From NCBI GenBank assembly GCA_910577275.1, contig CAJTMW010000005.1:146764-210763 (forward strand): DNA of 64,000 nt. Reading direction: 5' to 3'. The first letter of the stretch is position 1. Each line of letters begins with the position of its first letter. The notes under the pieces were generated by a model that did not search any database, was not told the origin of the DNA, and saw nothing but the letters and a program-made list of their open reading frames with translations. Shown here in pieces: positions 50,573-59,245 of the stretch. The stretch comes from an uncultured Lachnospiraceae bacterium (GTDB lineage: Bacteria; Bacillota; Clostridia; Lachnospirales; Lachnospiraceae). Both the position numbers and the translations under genes were made by a program.

Positions 50573-51499
50573 ATGAAAGGCAAGACGAAAAAGACGCTGC
50601 TTCTCACCAGCATGGTCATTCCGGGTGCAATCTGGTTTTTCCTGCTCCGCTATATTCCCATGGCCGGTATGATTCTGGCGTTTAAGGATTATAAGGTCTA
50701 TGTCAGAAATCCCAGCTTCTGGAACAATATGGCGCACAGTAAGTGGGTGGGGTTTAAAAATTTCAAATTCCTGTTTGCCTCCACCGATACCGGCAGAATT
50801 ATAAGGAACACCTTAGGCTACAATATCGTCTGGATTATACTGGGGCTGGTACTTTCTGTGGGAGTGGCAATTATCTTAAACGAGATTACAAGGAAAAGGG
50901 TGGCCAAGGTCTATCAGACCCTGATGTTTTTCCCCTACTTCTTAAGCTGGGTTGTGGCAAGCTACTTTGTGCTGTCGTTCCTTGACCCCACAAGAGGGCT
51001 GATAACAAGCTGGCAGGCAAAGAACGGAATGGAGGTCATCAACTGGTACCACGAGCCGAAATACTGGCCGGTCATCCTGACTATCTGTAATGTGTGGAAA
51101 AACACGGGCTACTCCGCCATCCTTTATCTGGCGGCCATCACGGGGATTGACACCACTCAGTACGAGGCGGCGGCCATCGACGGCGCCACCAAATGGCAGC
51201 AGATTAAGCATGTGACGCTGCCCAATCTGCGCCCCATGATTTGTATCCTGCTGATTATGAACGTAGGGAAGATTTTCAACGCGGATTTCGGACTGTTCTA
51301 CAGCGTACCCTTAAACTCCGGCTCCCTGTTCCCGGCAACTCAGGTTATTGACACCTACGTGTACCGGACGCTGACAGCCACAAGCAACATCGGTATGAGT
51401 ACGGCGGCGGGCATGATGCAACAGTTGGTGGGATTTGTATGTATTATCATAGCAAACAAGGTTGTGTCGCGGATTGACGCGGACAGCAGTTTATTCTAG
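50573..51499 (+). CDS. Sugar ABC transporter permease (LplB/YteP type)
   Basis: 308 residues, six membrane segments. Starts with the family text PGAIWFFLLRYIPMAGMILAFKDYK and has the EAA loop YEAAAIDGATKWQQIKHVTL (about 184-203). This permease type occurs with large binding lipoproteins and YesM/YesN systems for complex plant or host oligosaccharides. ATG 50573 chosen from AGGGGGAG; the longer in-frame start at 50513 covers the promoter. Confidence 0.92.
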   Translation: MKGKTKKTLLLTSMVIPGAIWFFLLRYIPMAGMILAFKDYKVYVRNPSFWNNMAHSKWVGFKNFKFLFASTDTGRIIRNTLGYNIVWIILGLVLSVGVAIILNEITRKRVAKVYQTLMFFPYFLSWVVASYFVLSFLDPTRGLITSWQAKNGMEVINWYHEPKYWPVILTICNVWKNTGYSAILYLAAITGIDTTQYEAAAIDGATKWQQIKHVTLPNLRPMICILLIMNVGKIFNADFGLFYSVPLNSGSLFPATQVIDTYVYRTLTATSNIGMSTAAGMMQQLVGFVCIIIANKVVSRIDADSSLF

Positions 51500-51516
51500 G
51501 GAGGAGGCGGAAGCTT

Positions 51517-52428
51517 ATGAAAAAATCCAGACCTGTAAACGCCGTGTCGAGGCCGGTGGAGGCGATTTTCCATATCGTTATGCTGCTTTTCTGCCTCTGC
51601 TGTGTGATACCCTTTGTGTTTGTCGTCATCATCTCCTTTACCTCCCAGCAGAGCATCCGTGAGATTGGATACTCCTTTATGCCGAAAGAATGGTCGCTGG
51701 AGGCCTACAGATACACCTTTAAGATGGGACAGCAGCTATGGCGTTCCTACTTCAATAGCTTTTTTATCACTGTGGTGGGAACCATACTGACTCTGGCGGT
51801 AACGATTATGTACTCCTACGCATTGTTCCGCAAGGACTTTAAGTTCCGTAAGTTTTTCACCTTCTTCTGCTTCTTTACCATGATTTTCGGAGGAGGGCTT
51901 GCACCCACCTACGTGGTCTGCAAGACGGTGCTGGGGCTAAGTAACAGCTACGCGGCGGTGATTGTCCCTATGCTGCTGAACCCCTTTAACCTGATTGTTA
52001 TGAGAACCTTTTTCCAGAGCTCCGTCCCAATGGAACTGATTGAGGCGGCGTCCATCGACGGAAGCGGCGAATACAGCACCCTGCTGCGCATAGTGGTTCC
52101 CATCTCAAAGCCGGGAATCGCCACCGTGGGTCTGCTCACGGCGCTGGCCTACTGGAACGAATGGTTTATTCCAAAGCTTTACGTGGGAAGCGACCCGAAG
52201 CATATACCTTTGCAGTATCTCCTGATGGAGACTCAGGAAAAGATTGACTTTCTGGTGAAAAACAGCTCCATGATTGGAGCGGAGGCGGCCAGCATTGCCA
52301 AGTCGCTGCCTCAGGACAGCCTGCGTATGGCGCTTGTGGTGCTGATAGTGGTTCCCATCGCCTTTGCATATCCGTTTTTCCAGCGGTACATTATCGCCGG
52401 ACTTACCATCGGCTCCGTAAAGGGCTGA
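51517..52428 (+). CDS. Sugar ABC transporter permease (YtcP type)
   Basis: 303 residues, six membrane segments, with EAASIDGSGEYSTLLRIVVP (about 178-197) as EAA loop and the usual end YIIAGLTIGSVKG. GGAGGAGG precedes the ATG. The last codons (GGCTCCGTAAAGGGCTGA) have been copied four more times in tandem directly downstream (52442-52545), which is not expected for a gene end. Partner of the permease at 50573 and the lipoprotein at 52655. Confidence 0.92.
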   Translation: MKKSRPVNAVSRPVEAIFHIVMLLFCLCCVIPFVFVVIISFTSQQSIREIGYSFMPKEWSLEAYRYTFKMGQQLWRSYFNSFFITVVGTILTLAVTIMYSYALFRKDFKFRKFFTFFCFFTMIFGGGLAPTYVVCKTVLGLSNSYAAVIVPMLLNPFNLIVMRTFFQSSVPMELIEAASIDGSGEYSTLLRIVVPISKPGIATVGLLTALAYWNEWFIPKLYVGSDPKHIPLQYLLMETQEKIDFLVKNSSMIGAEAASIAKSLPQDSLRMALVVLIVVPIAFAYPFFQRYIIAGLTIGSVKG

Positions 52429-52545
52429 TAACTGTCACACCGGCTCTGCAGAGGGCTGAAATTTGTTACACCAGCTCTGTAAAGGGCTGAAATCAACACA
52501 CCGGCTCTGTAAAGGGCTGAAATCGTTACACCGGCTCCGTAAAAG
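52411..52545 (+). repeat. Five tandem ~30-bp copies of the permease gene end
   Basis: Units begin GGCTC (or AGCTC) at 52411, 52442, 52473, 52503 and 52533, i.e. 31, 31, 30 and 30 bp apart. The core is CGGCTCTGTAAAGGGCTGAAA; the first unit is the real end of the permease gene, and the fifth keeps only the beginning. Units differ by a few bases, so they are not a very recent expansion. They lack unique spacers and are not a CRISPR array. Confidence 0.8.
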
Positions 52546-52565
52546 GAACCGATACATGATGCGGT

Positions 52566-52618
52566 AGAAACGGCACAGCGCCGTCTACATACAGAAACGG
52601 TACGGCACCGTCTCTATA
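52566..52618 (+). repeat. Two 27-bp hairpin repeats before the binding-lipoprotein gene
   Basis: Copies start at 52566 and 52593 with AGAAACGG and end with CCGTCT. Each forms its own small stem (ACGGC/GCCGT in the first, ACGGT/ACCGT in the second); the paired bases have changed together between copies, which suggests the stem is kept. Located 37 bp before the start codon at 52655. Confidence 0.65.
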
Positions 52619-52654
52619 AAGAAAAAGCTATATAAAAAATGGAGGGAAAAAGTA

Positions 52655-54274
52655 ATGAAAAAAAGATTAATCGCGATTTTGCTTACAGCGACCATGATAC
52701 TTACTCTGGCAGCCTGCGGCAGCAAAGACAATGGCGGGGGCGCTTCCACGGAACCGGCATCAGGAGCCTCGGAGGCGGATGCTCCGGCAGCCGCAGAAGG
52801 AGGGGACGAGGCGACGGCGTCTGATTTGGACCCCGTTACCCTGAAAATGTACCTTTGCGGAAACGACGTCAAAGACGACAGCAAGGTGATGGAAGAGCTC
52901 AACAAGCTTTTACAGGAAAAAATCAACGTGACGCTGGAACCTATCTGGGAAACCTGGGGCTACGGCGAGGAAGTGGTACTGTCCCTGCAGGGCGGCGAGG
53001 ATATTGATATCTATTTCACCTGCTCATGGACGGAAAACGAGTACAATAAATTTGCAAGAGACGGCTACTATGTTCGTCTGGACGACCCCAACAACAACCT
53101 GATTGAAAAGTATGCCTCCGAGCTCTGGAGCACCCTTCCAGAGGTTCTCACCCATACAGGCGCTTCCGTAAACGGAGCAGACGGCTACGGCGTGTATGCG
53201 GTTCCGGGCTACAAGGATATCGCTACCCAGAACTGCTGGGATATCAACGTTCCCCTTCTGGAGAAATACGGCTATACGCTGGACGATATCAGAAACACGG
53301 ATTACTACGGCTTTGGCGAAATCCTTCAGACCGTAAAGGACGGCGAGGGCGCGGATTTCTATCCTCTCCTTGTGGAAGGCGCGGTGCTTGAGCGTATGGT
53401 TACCAACTCCATCATCGTGACCGGCGACAGCGGCACAGGCAACTTTATGTCCTATTACCTTGACCCCACAGACGTTTCCAAGGAGAGTTCCTACGGAATT
53501 AAGCTCCTCAACAAATATGCGACCGATGAGTTTGCAAAATTTGCGGAAAAGACAAGGGAATACTTCCAGAACGGTTTTATTGACCCGGCATGCAGCAACA
53601 AAAACCAGGCCAACGAAATCAGAACGGCAAAACAAAATGCAGGCGAATACCTGATTGGAACCCAGTCCTATGCGTTAGGCTACGAGCTTCAGGCAACTCA
53701 GGAGAGAGGCTTTGAAGTAGCTATGATACCCTGTACAGACCCCTATGTTGACACCACCTCCGCTCAGGGAGCCATGATGGCAATTTCCACAGCCTCCAAG
53801 AATCCTGAAAGGGCAATGATGTTCCTGAACCTTCTGAACACCGACCCTGAGGTTATGACGCTTATGAATTACGGCGTGGAAGGCGTGCACTATACCCTGA
53901 ATGGCGACGGATGCGTGGAATTTACCGCAGAGCGCGACAACTTCAGGCCCTGGACCAACGGCGTGGGCAACGTTACCATCCTGCCTCCCACGGTTGAGCA
54001 GGGAGTGGGCTTCTGGGATACCTTCACAAACTATTACGGAAACGCAAAGGAAATTCCGATTCTCGGATTTGCCTATGACGGCTCTGGCGTGGAAACAGAG
54101 ATGAGCGCGGTTGCAAATGTGGTGGAAGAATACCTTCTTCCTCTCTGCACAGGCGCGGTAGACCCTGCGACGAAGCTTCCCGAGTTCCTTGAAAAACTGG
54201 AACAGAACGGCGTCAACACCGTTTTGGACGATGCAAACGCACAGCTTGCAAGCTTCATGGAATCCAAAGGATAA
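52655..54274 (+). CDS. Large ABC transporter substrate-binding lipoprotein (YtcQ/LipO type)
   Basis: 539 residues. Lipobox LAAC (Cys near 21), acidic Ala/Gly linker, then a long family 1 solute-binding fold (TLKMYLCGNDVKDDSKVMEEL, EDIDIYFTCSW, LGYELQATQERGFEVAMIPC). The size of over 500 residues matches binding proteins that go with LplB/YtcP permeases. It is encoded after the permeases and separated from them by the repeat tract, so its expression may be set separately. ATG 52655 follows GGAGGG. Terminator at 54288. Confidence 0.92.
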   Translation: MKKRLIAILLTATMILTLAACGSKDNGGGASTEPASGASEADAPAAAEGGDEATASDLDPVTLKMYLCGNDVKDDSKVMEELNKLLQEKINVTLEPIWETWGYGEEVVLSLQGGEDIDIYFTCSWTENEYNKFARDGYYVRLDDPNNNLIEKYASELWSTLPEVLTHTGASVNGADGYGVYAVPGYKDIATQNCWDINVPLLEKYGYTLDDIRNTDYYGFGEILQTVKDGEGADFYPLLVEGAVLERMVTNSIIVTGDSGTGNFMSYYLDPTDVSKESSYGIKLLNKYATDEFAKFAEKTREYFQNGFIDPACSNKNQANEIRTAKQNAGEYLIGTQSYALGYELQATQERGFEVAMIPCTDPYVDTTSAQGAMMAISTASKNPERAMMFLNLLNTDPEVMTLMNYGVEGVHYTLNGDGCVEFTAERDNFRPWTNGVGNVTILPPTVEQGVGFWDTFTNYYGNAKEIPILGFAYDGSGVETEMSAVANVVEEYLLPLCTGAVDPATKLPEFLEKLEQNGVNTVLDDANAQLASFMESKG

Positions 54275-54287
54275 AAAGAATATATGC

Positions 54288-54326
54288 GAAAGCCCTCGCC
54301 TCCGCGCCGCGGAGGGAGGGCTTTTG
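54288..54326 (+). terminator. Terminator after the binding-lipoprotein gene
   Basis: AAAGCCCTC-GC-CTCCGCG pairs with CGCGGAG-GGAGGGCTTTT, a long GC-rich stem with the T-run in the closing arm. Ends the carbohydrate locus. Confidence 0.8.
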
Positions 54327-54349
54327 TTAGTGCAAAATGCCTGTTGACA

Positions 54350-54358
54350 TGATATAAT
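54350..54358 (+). promoter_or_regulatory. Extended -10 promoter of the acetyltransferase gene
   Basis: TGATATAAT at 54350-54358 is a full extended -10 element; no good -35 is present 17 bp upstream. A TTGACA at 54344 is only three bases away from the -10 and cannot be its partner. Confidence 0.5.
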
Positions 54359-54467
54359 AGGGAACAGGCGGGGCAGGCCTCTTTCCACTTGCAGAGGGGT
54401 TCCTGCGGCGCTGCAAAAGCGAGCAGATTTTAGGTATCAGCAAAAACAGGACGGGAGGTTTCATAAC

Positions 54468-55091
54468 ATGACAGAAAAGGAAAGGCAGGAACGGGTTGCA
54501 AAGGGCCAGCTCTGGCTTGATACAGAGGAGTTTATTGCCCATCAGGGAAAAATAAAGGATTTGATGTATGAATTTAATACGTCAAAGCCAAGCGAAACCG
54601 CCAGACGGGCGGAATTGATGAAGCAGATATTCGGTACGGTAGGGAAAGACGTGTGGATTAATCAGCCGCTTTCTCTGGCAGTAGGAACAACCGTGACTAT
54701 CGGGGACGGTACTTATGCCAACGCCGGACTGACGTTGATTGACGACGCTTCCATCACAATCGGAAAAGGATGCCTTTTTGGAACAAACGTGACGCTCTGT
54801 ACCACAGGCCATCCAATCGACCCGGTAGAACGTGCAAAATGCAGCATGTATTCTTTCCCGATTACCATTGGCAACGGTGCATGGCTGGGGGCGGGCTCCA
54901 TCGTCCTGCCCGGAATCACGATTGGAAAATATGCGGTGATTGGAGCCGGAAGCGTGGTGACGAAGGACATTCCTGATTATACGGTTGCGGTAGGGAATCC
55001 CTGCCGTCCCATTCGAAAAATAAATGAACACGACAAGGAATATTACTGGCGGGACAGAAGATTTGACGAGCCCGGGAACAGTTTTGAGTAA
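54468..55091 (+). CDS. Maltose/galactoside-type O-acetyltransferase
   Basis: 207 residues of the LacA/Maa family, which transfers acetyl from acetyl-CoA to sugars. The N-terminal Mac region (about 1-60; RQERVAKGQLW) is followed by left-handed beta-helix hexapeptide repeats (VTIGDGTYANAGLTLIDDASITIGKG) with the catalytic His in CTTGHPIDP (about 115-123). Full length. GGGAGG precedes the ATG. It is monocistronic, beyond the locus terminator. Such enzymes may detoxify non-metabolisable sugars. Confidence 0.92.
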   Translation: MTEKERQERVAKGQLWLDTEEFIAHQGKIKDLMYEFNTSKPSETARRAELMKQIFGTVGKDVWINQPLSLAVGTTVTIGDGTYANAGLTLIDDASITIGKGCLFGTNVTLCTTGHPIDPVERAKCSMYSFPITIGNGAWLGAGSIVLPGITIGKYAVIGAGSVVTKDIPDYTVAVGNPCRPIRKINEHDKEYYWRDRRFDEPGNSFE

Positions 55092-55159
55092 TTCTGATTT
55101 TAAAAGGAGGAAAGGCTGCGGCGATGTATTGGCTGCAGCCTTTTGAGTATTTAAGGGCA

Positions 55160-55264
55160 TTACGCTTTATATCCATGTTCCTTCGCCCACGCAAGGAGCT
55201 TTTCGTGTTCTGCTGCCACAGACGGATAAAATGCAAGAATAATCCCGCTGATTTCGGATACCCT
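55160..55264 (-). pseudogene. C-terminal remnant of an unidentified gene
   Basis: Reading the minus strand, an open frame without start reads GIILAFYPSVAAEHEKLLAW and ends KEHGYKA before a TAA at 55162-55160. The text looks like a genuine protein end but is cut off where the CmpB-like gene begins on the other strand. The family is not recognised. The rest of the 180-bp gap shows nothing. Confidence 0.35.
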
Positions 55265-55271
55265 GTCTCAT

Positions 55272-55844
55272 ATGGAAAAGAAAAAGCTCTCTCATGAATT
55301 TGAATATTATGTGTTGCTGTTTTTTGCCCTTGCCTTTACCGGCTGGCTCTGGGAGGTGGCGTTATTCCTTTTTACGGAACATGCGTTTATCAACAGAGGC
55401 GTATACAGAGGCCCTTACCTTCCGGTTTACGGAGCAGGGGGGCTTCTGCTGTGCGTCCTTTTTCATTCCCTGCGCAAAAGGCCGGTCAGGGTGTTTTTTC
55501 TGTCTGCTCTTGTCTGCTCTGTGCTGGAATACCTGACCGGCTATTTTCTGGAGAGGCGGTGGGGAATCAGGTGGTGGGATTACAGCGGGCATTTCTTAAA
55601 CATTAACGGAAGAATCTGCCTGACCGGCGCGGTAATCTTCGGGCTTTTCGGGACGGCGCTGGTGTGCCTTTTTCTTCCCTTTTATGAAAAAATCTACCGC
55701 AGGCTTTCTAAAAAGTGGCTAACGGCAATTTGCATCCTGCTATTGCTGGCGTTTGTGGCGGACGCGGCCTATTGCGCCATGCGGCCCAATGTAGGGTACG
55801 GAATTTCCTCACAGGGACAGCGTTCCGGCGATGCCGGCCAGTAA
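55272..55844 (+). CDS. CmpB-type putative ABC transporter membrane protein
   Basis: 190 residues, five or six membrane segments, with the family pattern FALAFTGWLWEV near the start, RGPYLPVYGAGG (about 44-55) and LERRWGIRWWDYS near 95-107. Although named a putative ABC transporter, members occur without ATPases and their role is unknown. There is no clear ribosome site before ATG 55272. The 3' end overlaps that of the converging permease gene by 36 bp. Confidence 0.75.
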   Translation: MEKKKLSHEFEYYVLLFFALAFTGWLWEVALFLFTEHAFINRGVYRGPYLPVYGAGGLLLCVLFHSLRKRPVRVFFLSALVCSVLEYLTGYFLERRWGIRWWDYSGHFLNINGRICLTGAVIFGLFGTALVCLFLPFYEKIYRRLSKKWLTAICILLLLAFVADAAYCAMRPNVGYGISSQGQRSGDAGQ

Positions 55845-57038
55845 TAGCATAACGAGGGGGACGGCGTATTTTCTGGGGTGGTGCCACAGGTCGCTTTCCG
55901 TTTTCCAATTGCGGAGAGGATAAAACCATTCCAGAAAAACAGACAAAACCGCACTTAGAAAAGCGAAGGCAGGCGCAAGTGCCGTCGCAGGGGCAGCGAT
56001 ACCGCCAAGTTGCGTCTGCCAGCTTACAAGGAACAATGCGTCCGCAATGAGATTGCATATAAAAATGAAAAGGCAGTAGGGCAGGCAAAACCTTTTCTTT
56101 TGTCCCGGAAGGGTGCGGACGGCCTGCTCGAAATCCGGGTCGGCGGACAGCAGGATGCAAATCGGCGTATTCAGGGAAAGGATAGCGAAGCCGACGGGAA
56201 GGACAAAAAGGCTTCCCGCATTTCTTAAAAACAAGGGCAATGCACAGGCCACGGCCCACATGATTGCGGTGTTTGCCAGATAGTTTTTATGGGCAAGAAG
56301 GTAGCGGAGAAGATAACGCCACACGAGATTTGCAGAACCGCGGGCGCGCCCGATGCGGCAAAAATCTCGCGTCAGGAAGGTCCGGCTGTCCTTGCTATGC
56401 CGTATGAAACCAGGCGATGTCTGTTTACTTTTCTGACCGCAGGAGTCAATAGCTCCGCAGGAATAAAAGGAATAGCCGTCCGCATTCCGCAAAATCAACA
56501 ATGCCAAAACGCAGCTGCCAATTACAAGGGGCAGAAAATACGGCGTATCCCATAAAAGGAAAATGGAGGCAATTAGGGCGGCAGCCCAGAGCCAGCCCGT
56601 ATACCGGCATTTCCTTAAGGAAAAGACGGCAGCCGTCGCAAGGACAGCGTTGACGATACAGAGAATGCTCCCGGCAATTTCCAGAGGACGCCATGGCGAC
56701 AGGGCAAATACGACCGAAAGAAGCACCGCCGTTTTGGTCAGAAAGGTGTGGATTCCCAGAGCGGCCACATAGGCAGGGACAAAGCTGCGGTTTTCAAAGG
56801 GCAACATCAGCATATTCTGCATATCCCCCGAGGCTCCCTCCGCAGAAAGCATCTGCCACATGATGCCGGATGTCAGAGTAGTGACCGTCAGGTACAGAAT
56901 GAAAGGCGCAATTTTCACCTTAAAATCAGTAATATACAATCCCCAGAATACAGCAATACAGACGAAAAGCGTGGATTTTAACCGCCCGTATTCTGCTCCG
57001 AATAATTTTTTTGCAAAAGCTTTAAATATTGTTTTCAC
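55809..57038 (-). CDS. ABC transporter membrane protein of the LytTR-linked exporter
   Basis: 409 residues with about ten to twelve hydrophobic segments and no conserved motif I can name. It starts at GTG 57038, with GGAGG about ten bases upstream, and overlaps the ATPase gene by 17 bp, so it is the permease of that transporter. The ATPase and the LytTR two-component genes upstream point to an export or peptide/antibiotic-response system. Its long central loops contain Cys/Ser-rich text (YSFYSCGAIDSCG). Confidence 0.8.
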   Translation of the reverse strand: MKTIFKAFAKKLFGAEYGRLKSTLFVCIAVFWGLYITDFKVKIAPFILYLTVTTLTSGIMWQMLSAEGASGDMQNMLMLPFENRSFVPAYVAALGIHTFLTKTAVLLSVVFALSPWRPLEIAGSILCIVNAVLATAAVFSLRKCRYTGWLWAAALIASIFLLWDTPYFLPLVIGSCVLALLILRNADGYSFYSCGAIDSCGQKSKQTSPGFIRHSKDSRTFLTRDFCRIGRARGSANLVWRYLLRYLLAHKNYLANTAIMWAVACALPLFLRNAGSLFVLPVGFAILSLNTPICILLSADPDFEQAVRTLPGQKKRFCLPYCLFIFICNLIADALFLVSWQTQLGGIAAPATALAPAFAFLSAVLSVFLEWFYPLRNWKTESDLWHHPRKYAVPLVMLLLAGIAGTLSL

Positions 57039-57729
57039 AGTTCAGCGCCTCCCGAATGTTTGCGGCGTCTATCTGGCCGGCTTCAAAGGTCTGCCGGATT
57101 TGTCCCTTTTCCAGAACAAATACGCGGTCAGAGGTTAACGTGATGCTTTCAAGGATATGTGAGGAAAAAAGGACGGTTCCGTATTTTTTGTAACCAGCTA
57201 TCTGTTGGTACAGGTATTCCGTACTCTGAAAATCCAGTCCGTTGACCGGCTCGTCGAGGAAAAGCAGCGCCGGTTTTAACGCAAAGGCCGTAATCAGGAA
57301 CGCCTTTTTCCGGTTGCCGGTTGACAGGTCTTTCATCAGAATATCCGTATAATCCTCAAAGCGGAACCCCTGTACCAGCTCCGAAATTTCCGGCTGTTTT
57401 TTGCCGTAGGCGGTAAAGACATAAGACAGATATTCCCGAAAGGTAAAATACCGGAAGGAATTGTCCTCGGCAAAAACCGTATACCGGCGGGTTTTAAAGA
57501 CGTTATCCCGAAGATTGACGGCTTTTCCATCAAATGAAATTTCATCCGCCCGAAAGGTGGGAATGAGCCCTGAGAGTATTTTCATAAAAGTGGTTTTTCC
57601 TGCGCCGTTAAGTCCAATCAGCCCCGCCGCCTCATGGTCCGCCAGCTTAAGGGAAAAGTTTGACAAAACCGGTTTCTCAGGAACATACCAGGCATTCAGG
57701 TTTTTGATTGTCAAAAAAGAATTTTTCAT
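57022..57729 (-). CDS. ABC transporter ATP-binding protein
   Basis: 235 residues. Walker A GLNGAGKTT (about 39-47), signature LSTGNRKKA (about 140-148, in place of LSGGQ), Walker B LLFLDEPVNGLD and switch His in LFSSHIL. The STGN signature is typical of export-type ATPases of the CcmA/YxlF group. It lies downstream of the LytTR kinase gene with a 205-bp gap and upstream of its permease. AAGGAGCGG precedes the ATG at 57729. Confidence 0.9.
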   Translation of the reverse strand: MKNSFLTIKNLNAWYVPEKPVLSNFSLKLADHEAAGLIGLNGAGKTTFMKILSGLIPTFRADEISFDGKAVNLRDNVFKTRRYTVFAEDNSFRYFTFREYLSYVFTAYGKKQPEISELVQGFRFEDYTDILMKDLSTGNRKKAFLITAFALKPALLFLDEPVNGLDFQSTEYLYQQIAGYKKYGTVLFSSHILESITLTSDRVFVLEKGQIRQTFEAGQIDAANIREALNCENNI

Positions 57730-57894
57730 TTCAATCCGCTCCTTTTCTGTTTATGAACCTATCATAACCGGAAAAGGCGGCCTGTGCGGAAGCGTCCGCA
57801 AACGGCAGGTTTTTGACCGCGAAAAAGCTGTAAGACAAAGAGGAAATTCCTGCCTTACAGCCTGGTATGTTTGACTTCCGCGGGCGGCAGCCGG

Positions 57895-57921
57895 CTGCAG
57901 ACATTCTGCGAATGTTTGCAG
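57895..57921. repeat. 11-bp inverted repeat between kinase and ATPase genes
   Basis: CTGCAGACATT (57895-57905) and AATGTTTGCAG (57911-57921) pair with one G-T wobble around CTGCG. A second pair, GCTGTAAG and CTTACAGC, lies near 57828-57869. Either may shape transcription from the kinase gene into the ATPase gene; neither has a minus-strand T-run. Confidence 0.45.
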
Positions 57922-57934
57922 GTATTGACCGCAG

Positions 57935-59245
57935 TTATCGTATCGGCACGCCCTCATAGGACAGGGTGGCAACTGCCCGAAAGTCGGTATCAGTATAGGA
58001 AGTCAGAACGCAGCCGCCATATTTTTCGGCGGCAGTTTGGGCGCTTTTCAGTCCCCAGCCATGGAGTCCGTTGTCCTCCTTTGTGGTTTTCAGCGCGCCG
58101 TCTTTTTCCATGAGAGGGGAGGCATGGCCGGAAGCATAGCTGTTTTCCACTTTTATGACTATCATCTGGTTGATACGGCGGATAGTAAGCCGGATATATC
58201 TTTTTTCCATTTCCGGCACCTGCCTTGCCGCTTCTAAGGCATTATCCAGAAGATTTCCCAGTATTGCGCATAAATCCGCGCTTTTCAAATTGGTGCGGCG
58301 GGGAAATTCCACCTGTATACGAAAGTCGGTTCCGTCGGATTTGGCTTTGTTTGCTTTGCTGTTAATCAGGTAGTCTATGGTTTCATCGCCTGTCCAAACA
58401 TTGCCTGCCATTTCCCGCACAGGCTCCTGCAGGGCGTTCAGGTATTCCGCCGCTTCTTTTGTTTTCTGCCGGGAAAGAAGCTGCTGCAGCACTCCGATAT
58501 GGTTGTGGAAATCGTGGAAAAGCTTTGCATTGACGGCGTAGGCCTGATTCAGGGCGGCGTAATCCCGTTCCAAGAGTCCTGCCTGTTCCGATTTGAGCCT
58601 TGCCAGCTCCTTTTTCATTTCATATTGACGGCTGATGTAAAAGACAAGAACGGACATCATCAGGATAACCGACAGAAGCGTCCACATGTCAAGGGTATCG
58701 TCCGCAATGGCAAGGACGGACTGTTCCGATAAGGTGATGACTGCCACAAAGCCAGCCACCGCAATTCCCGAGGCAAAGCGGAAAGCCTCCCTTGCCGCCG
58801 GCTTTTTGTGCCTTAAAAGAAGAAAGACAGCGGCGGCCAAAAGTCCGTGCAGCAGCCAGATAGCGACCTGCCCCGTTCCGGTTTTATCGTCGGGGAGGGC
58901 CAGGTAGCGGAACAGAACGCCCAGCCATGCAGCAAAAAGAAACTGCCAGAAGGAAAGGGCAATCTCGTAAAAAATACTGATAAACAGGCTCATTCTTATA
59001 TCCGCCTTAAGAATCCGTCCGGCGCAGAAGGTCAGAAAGAGCGCCTTAATACCCGCAATGTAAAAATCCGGCAGACCCGCAAAAGACAGCAGAATAAGAA
59101 AGGCGGCAGTACCGGCAAGAGCGGTCAGGACGCCTTTTTTCCCCGGACTGCGGGAGGGCAGCAGTCTGGAAATAAGGAGCAGGAAAAGGGCGGTTTGGAG
59201 CAGCCCGGCTGCAATATGCGAAAGGGCTATCATCATCTCTGTCAT
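57935..59245 (-). CDS. GHKL (AgrC/NatK-type) sensor histidine kinase
   Basis: 436 residues. Six or more membrane segments cover about residues 5-205, then a helix with the phospho-acceptor His in LFHDFHNHIGVLQQLL, and a GHKL ATPase domain with NLLDNALEAA (N box) and GWGLKSAQTAAEKYGG (G2); G1 has Asn (ENSY), normal in this class. ATG 59245 overlaps the regulator's stop (ATGA), so translation is coupled; a TTG at 59260 lacks a proper ribosome site. The 3' gap leads to an ABC exporter, the likely target. Confidence 0.9.
   Translation of the reverse strand: MTEMMIALSHIAAGLLQTALFLLLISRLLPSRSPGKKGVLTALAGTAAFLILLSFAGLPDFYIAGIKALFLTFCAGRILKADIRMSLFISIFYEIALSFWQFLFAAWLGVLFRYLALPDDKTGTGQVAIWLLHGLLAAAVFLLLRHKKPAAREAFRFASGIAVAGFVAVITLSEQSVLAIADDTLDMWTLLSVILMMSVLVFYISRQYEMKKELARLKSEQAGLLERDYAALNQAYAVNAKLFHDFHNHIGVLQQLLSRQKTKEAAEYLNALQEPVREMAGNVWTGDETIDYLINSKANKAKSDGTDFRIQVEFPRRTNLKSADLCAILGNLLDNALEAARQVPEMEKRYIRLTIRRINQMIVIKVENSYASGHASPLMEKDGALKTTKEDNGLHGWGLKSAQTAAEKYGGCVLTSYTDTDFRAVATLSYEGVPIR

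Noticed and set aside
52411..52545. Tandem ~30-bp repeats considered as a CRISPR array
   Set aside because: The units are directly adjacent with no unique spacers, the first unit is the coding end of a permease gene, and no cas gene is in the window.
54344..54358. TTGACA next to TATAAT as a complete promoter
   Set aside because: Only three bases separate the two boxes; the TATAAT is better explained as an extended -10 (TGATATAAT).
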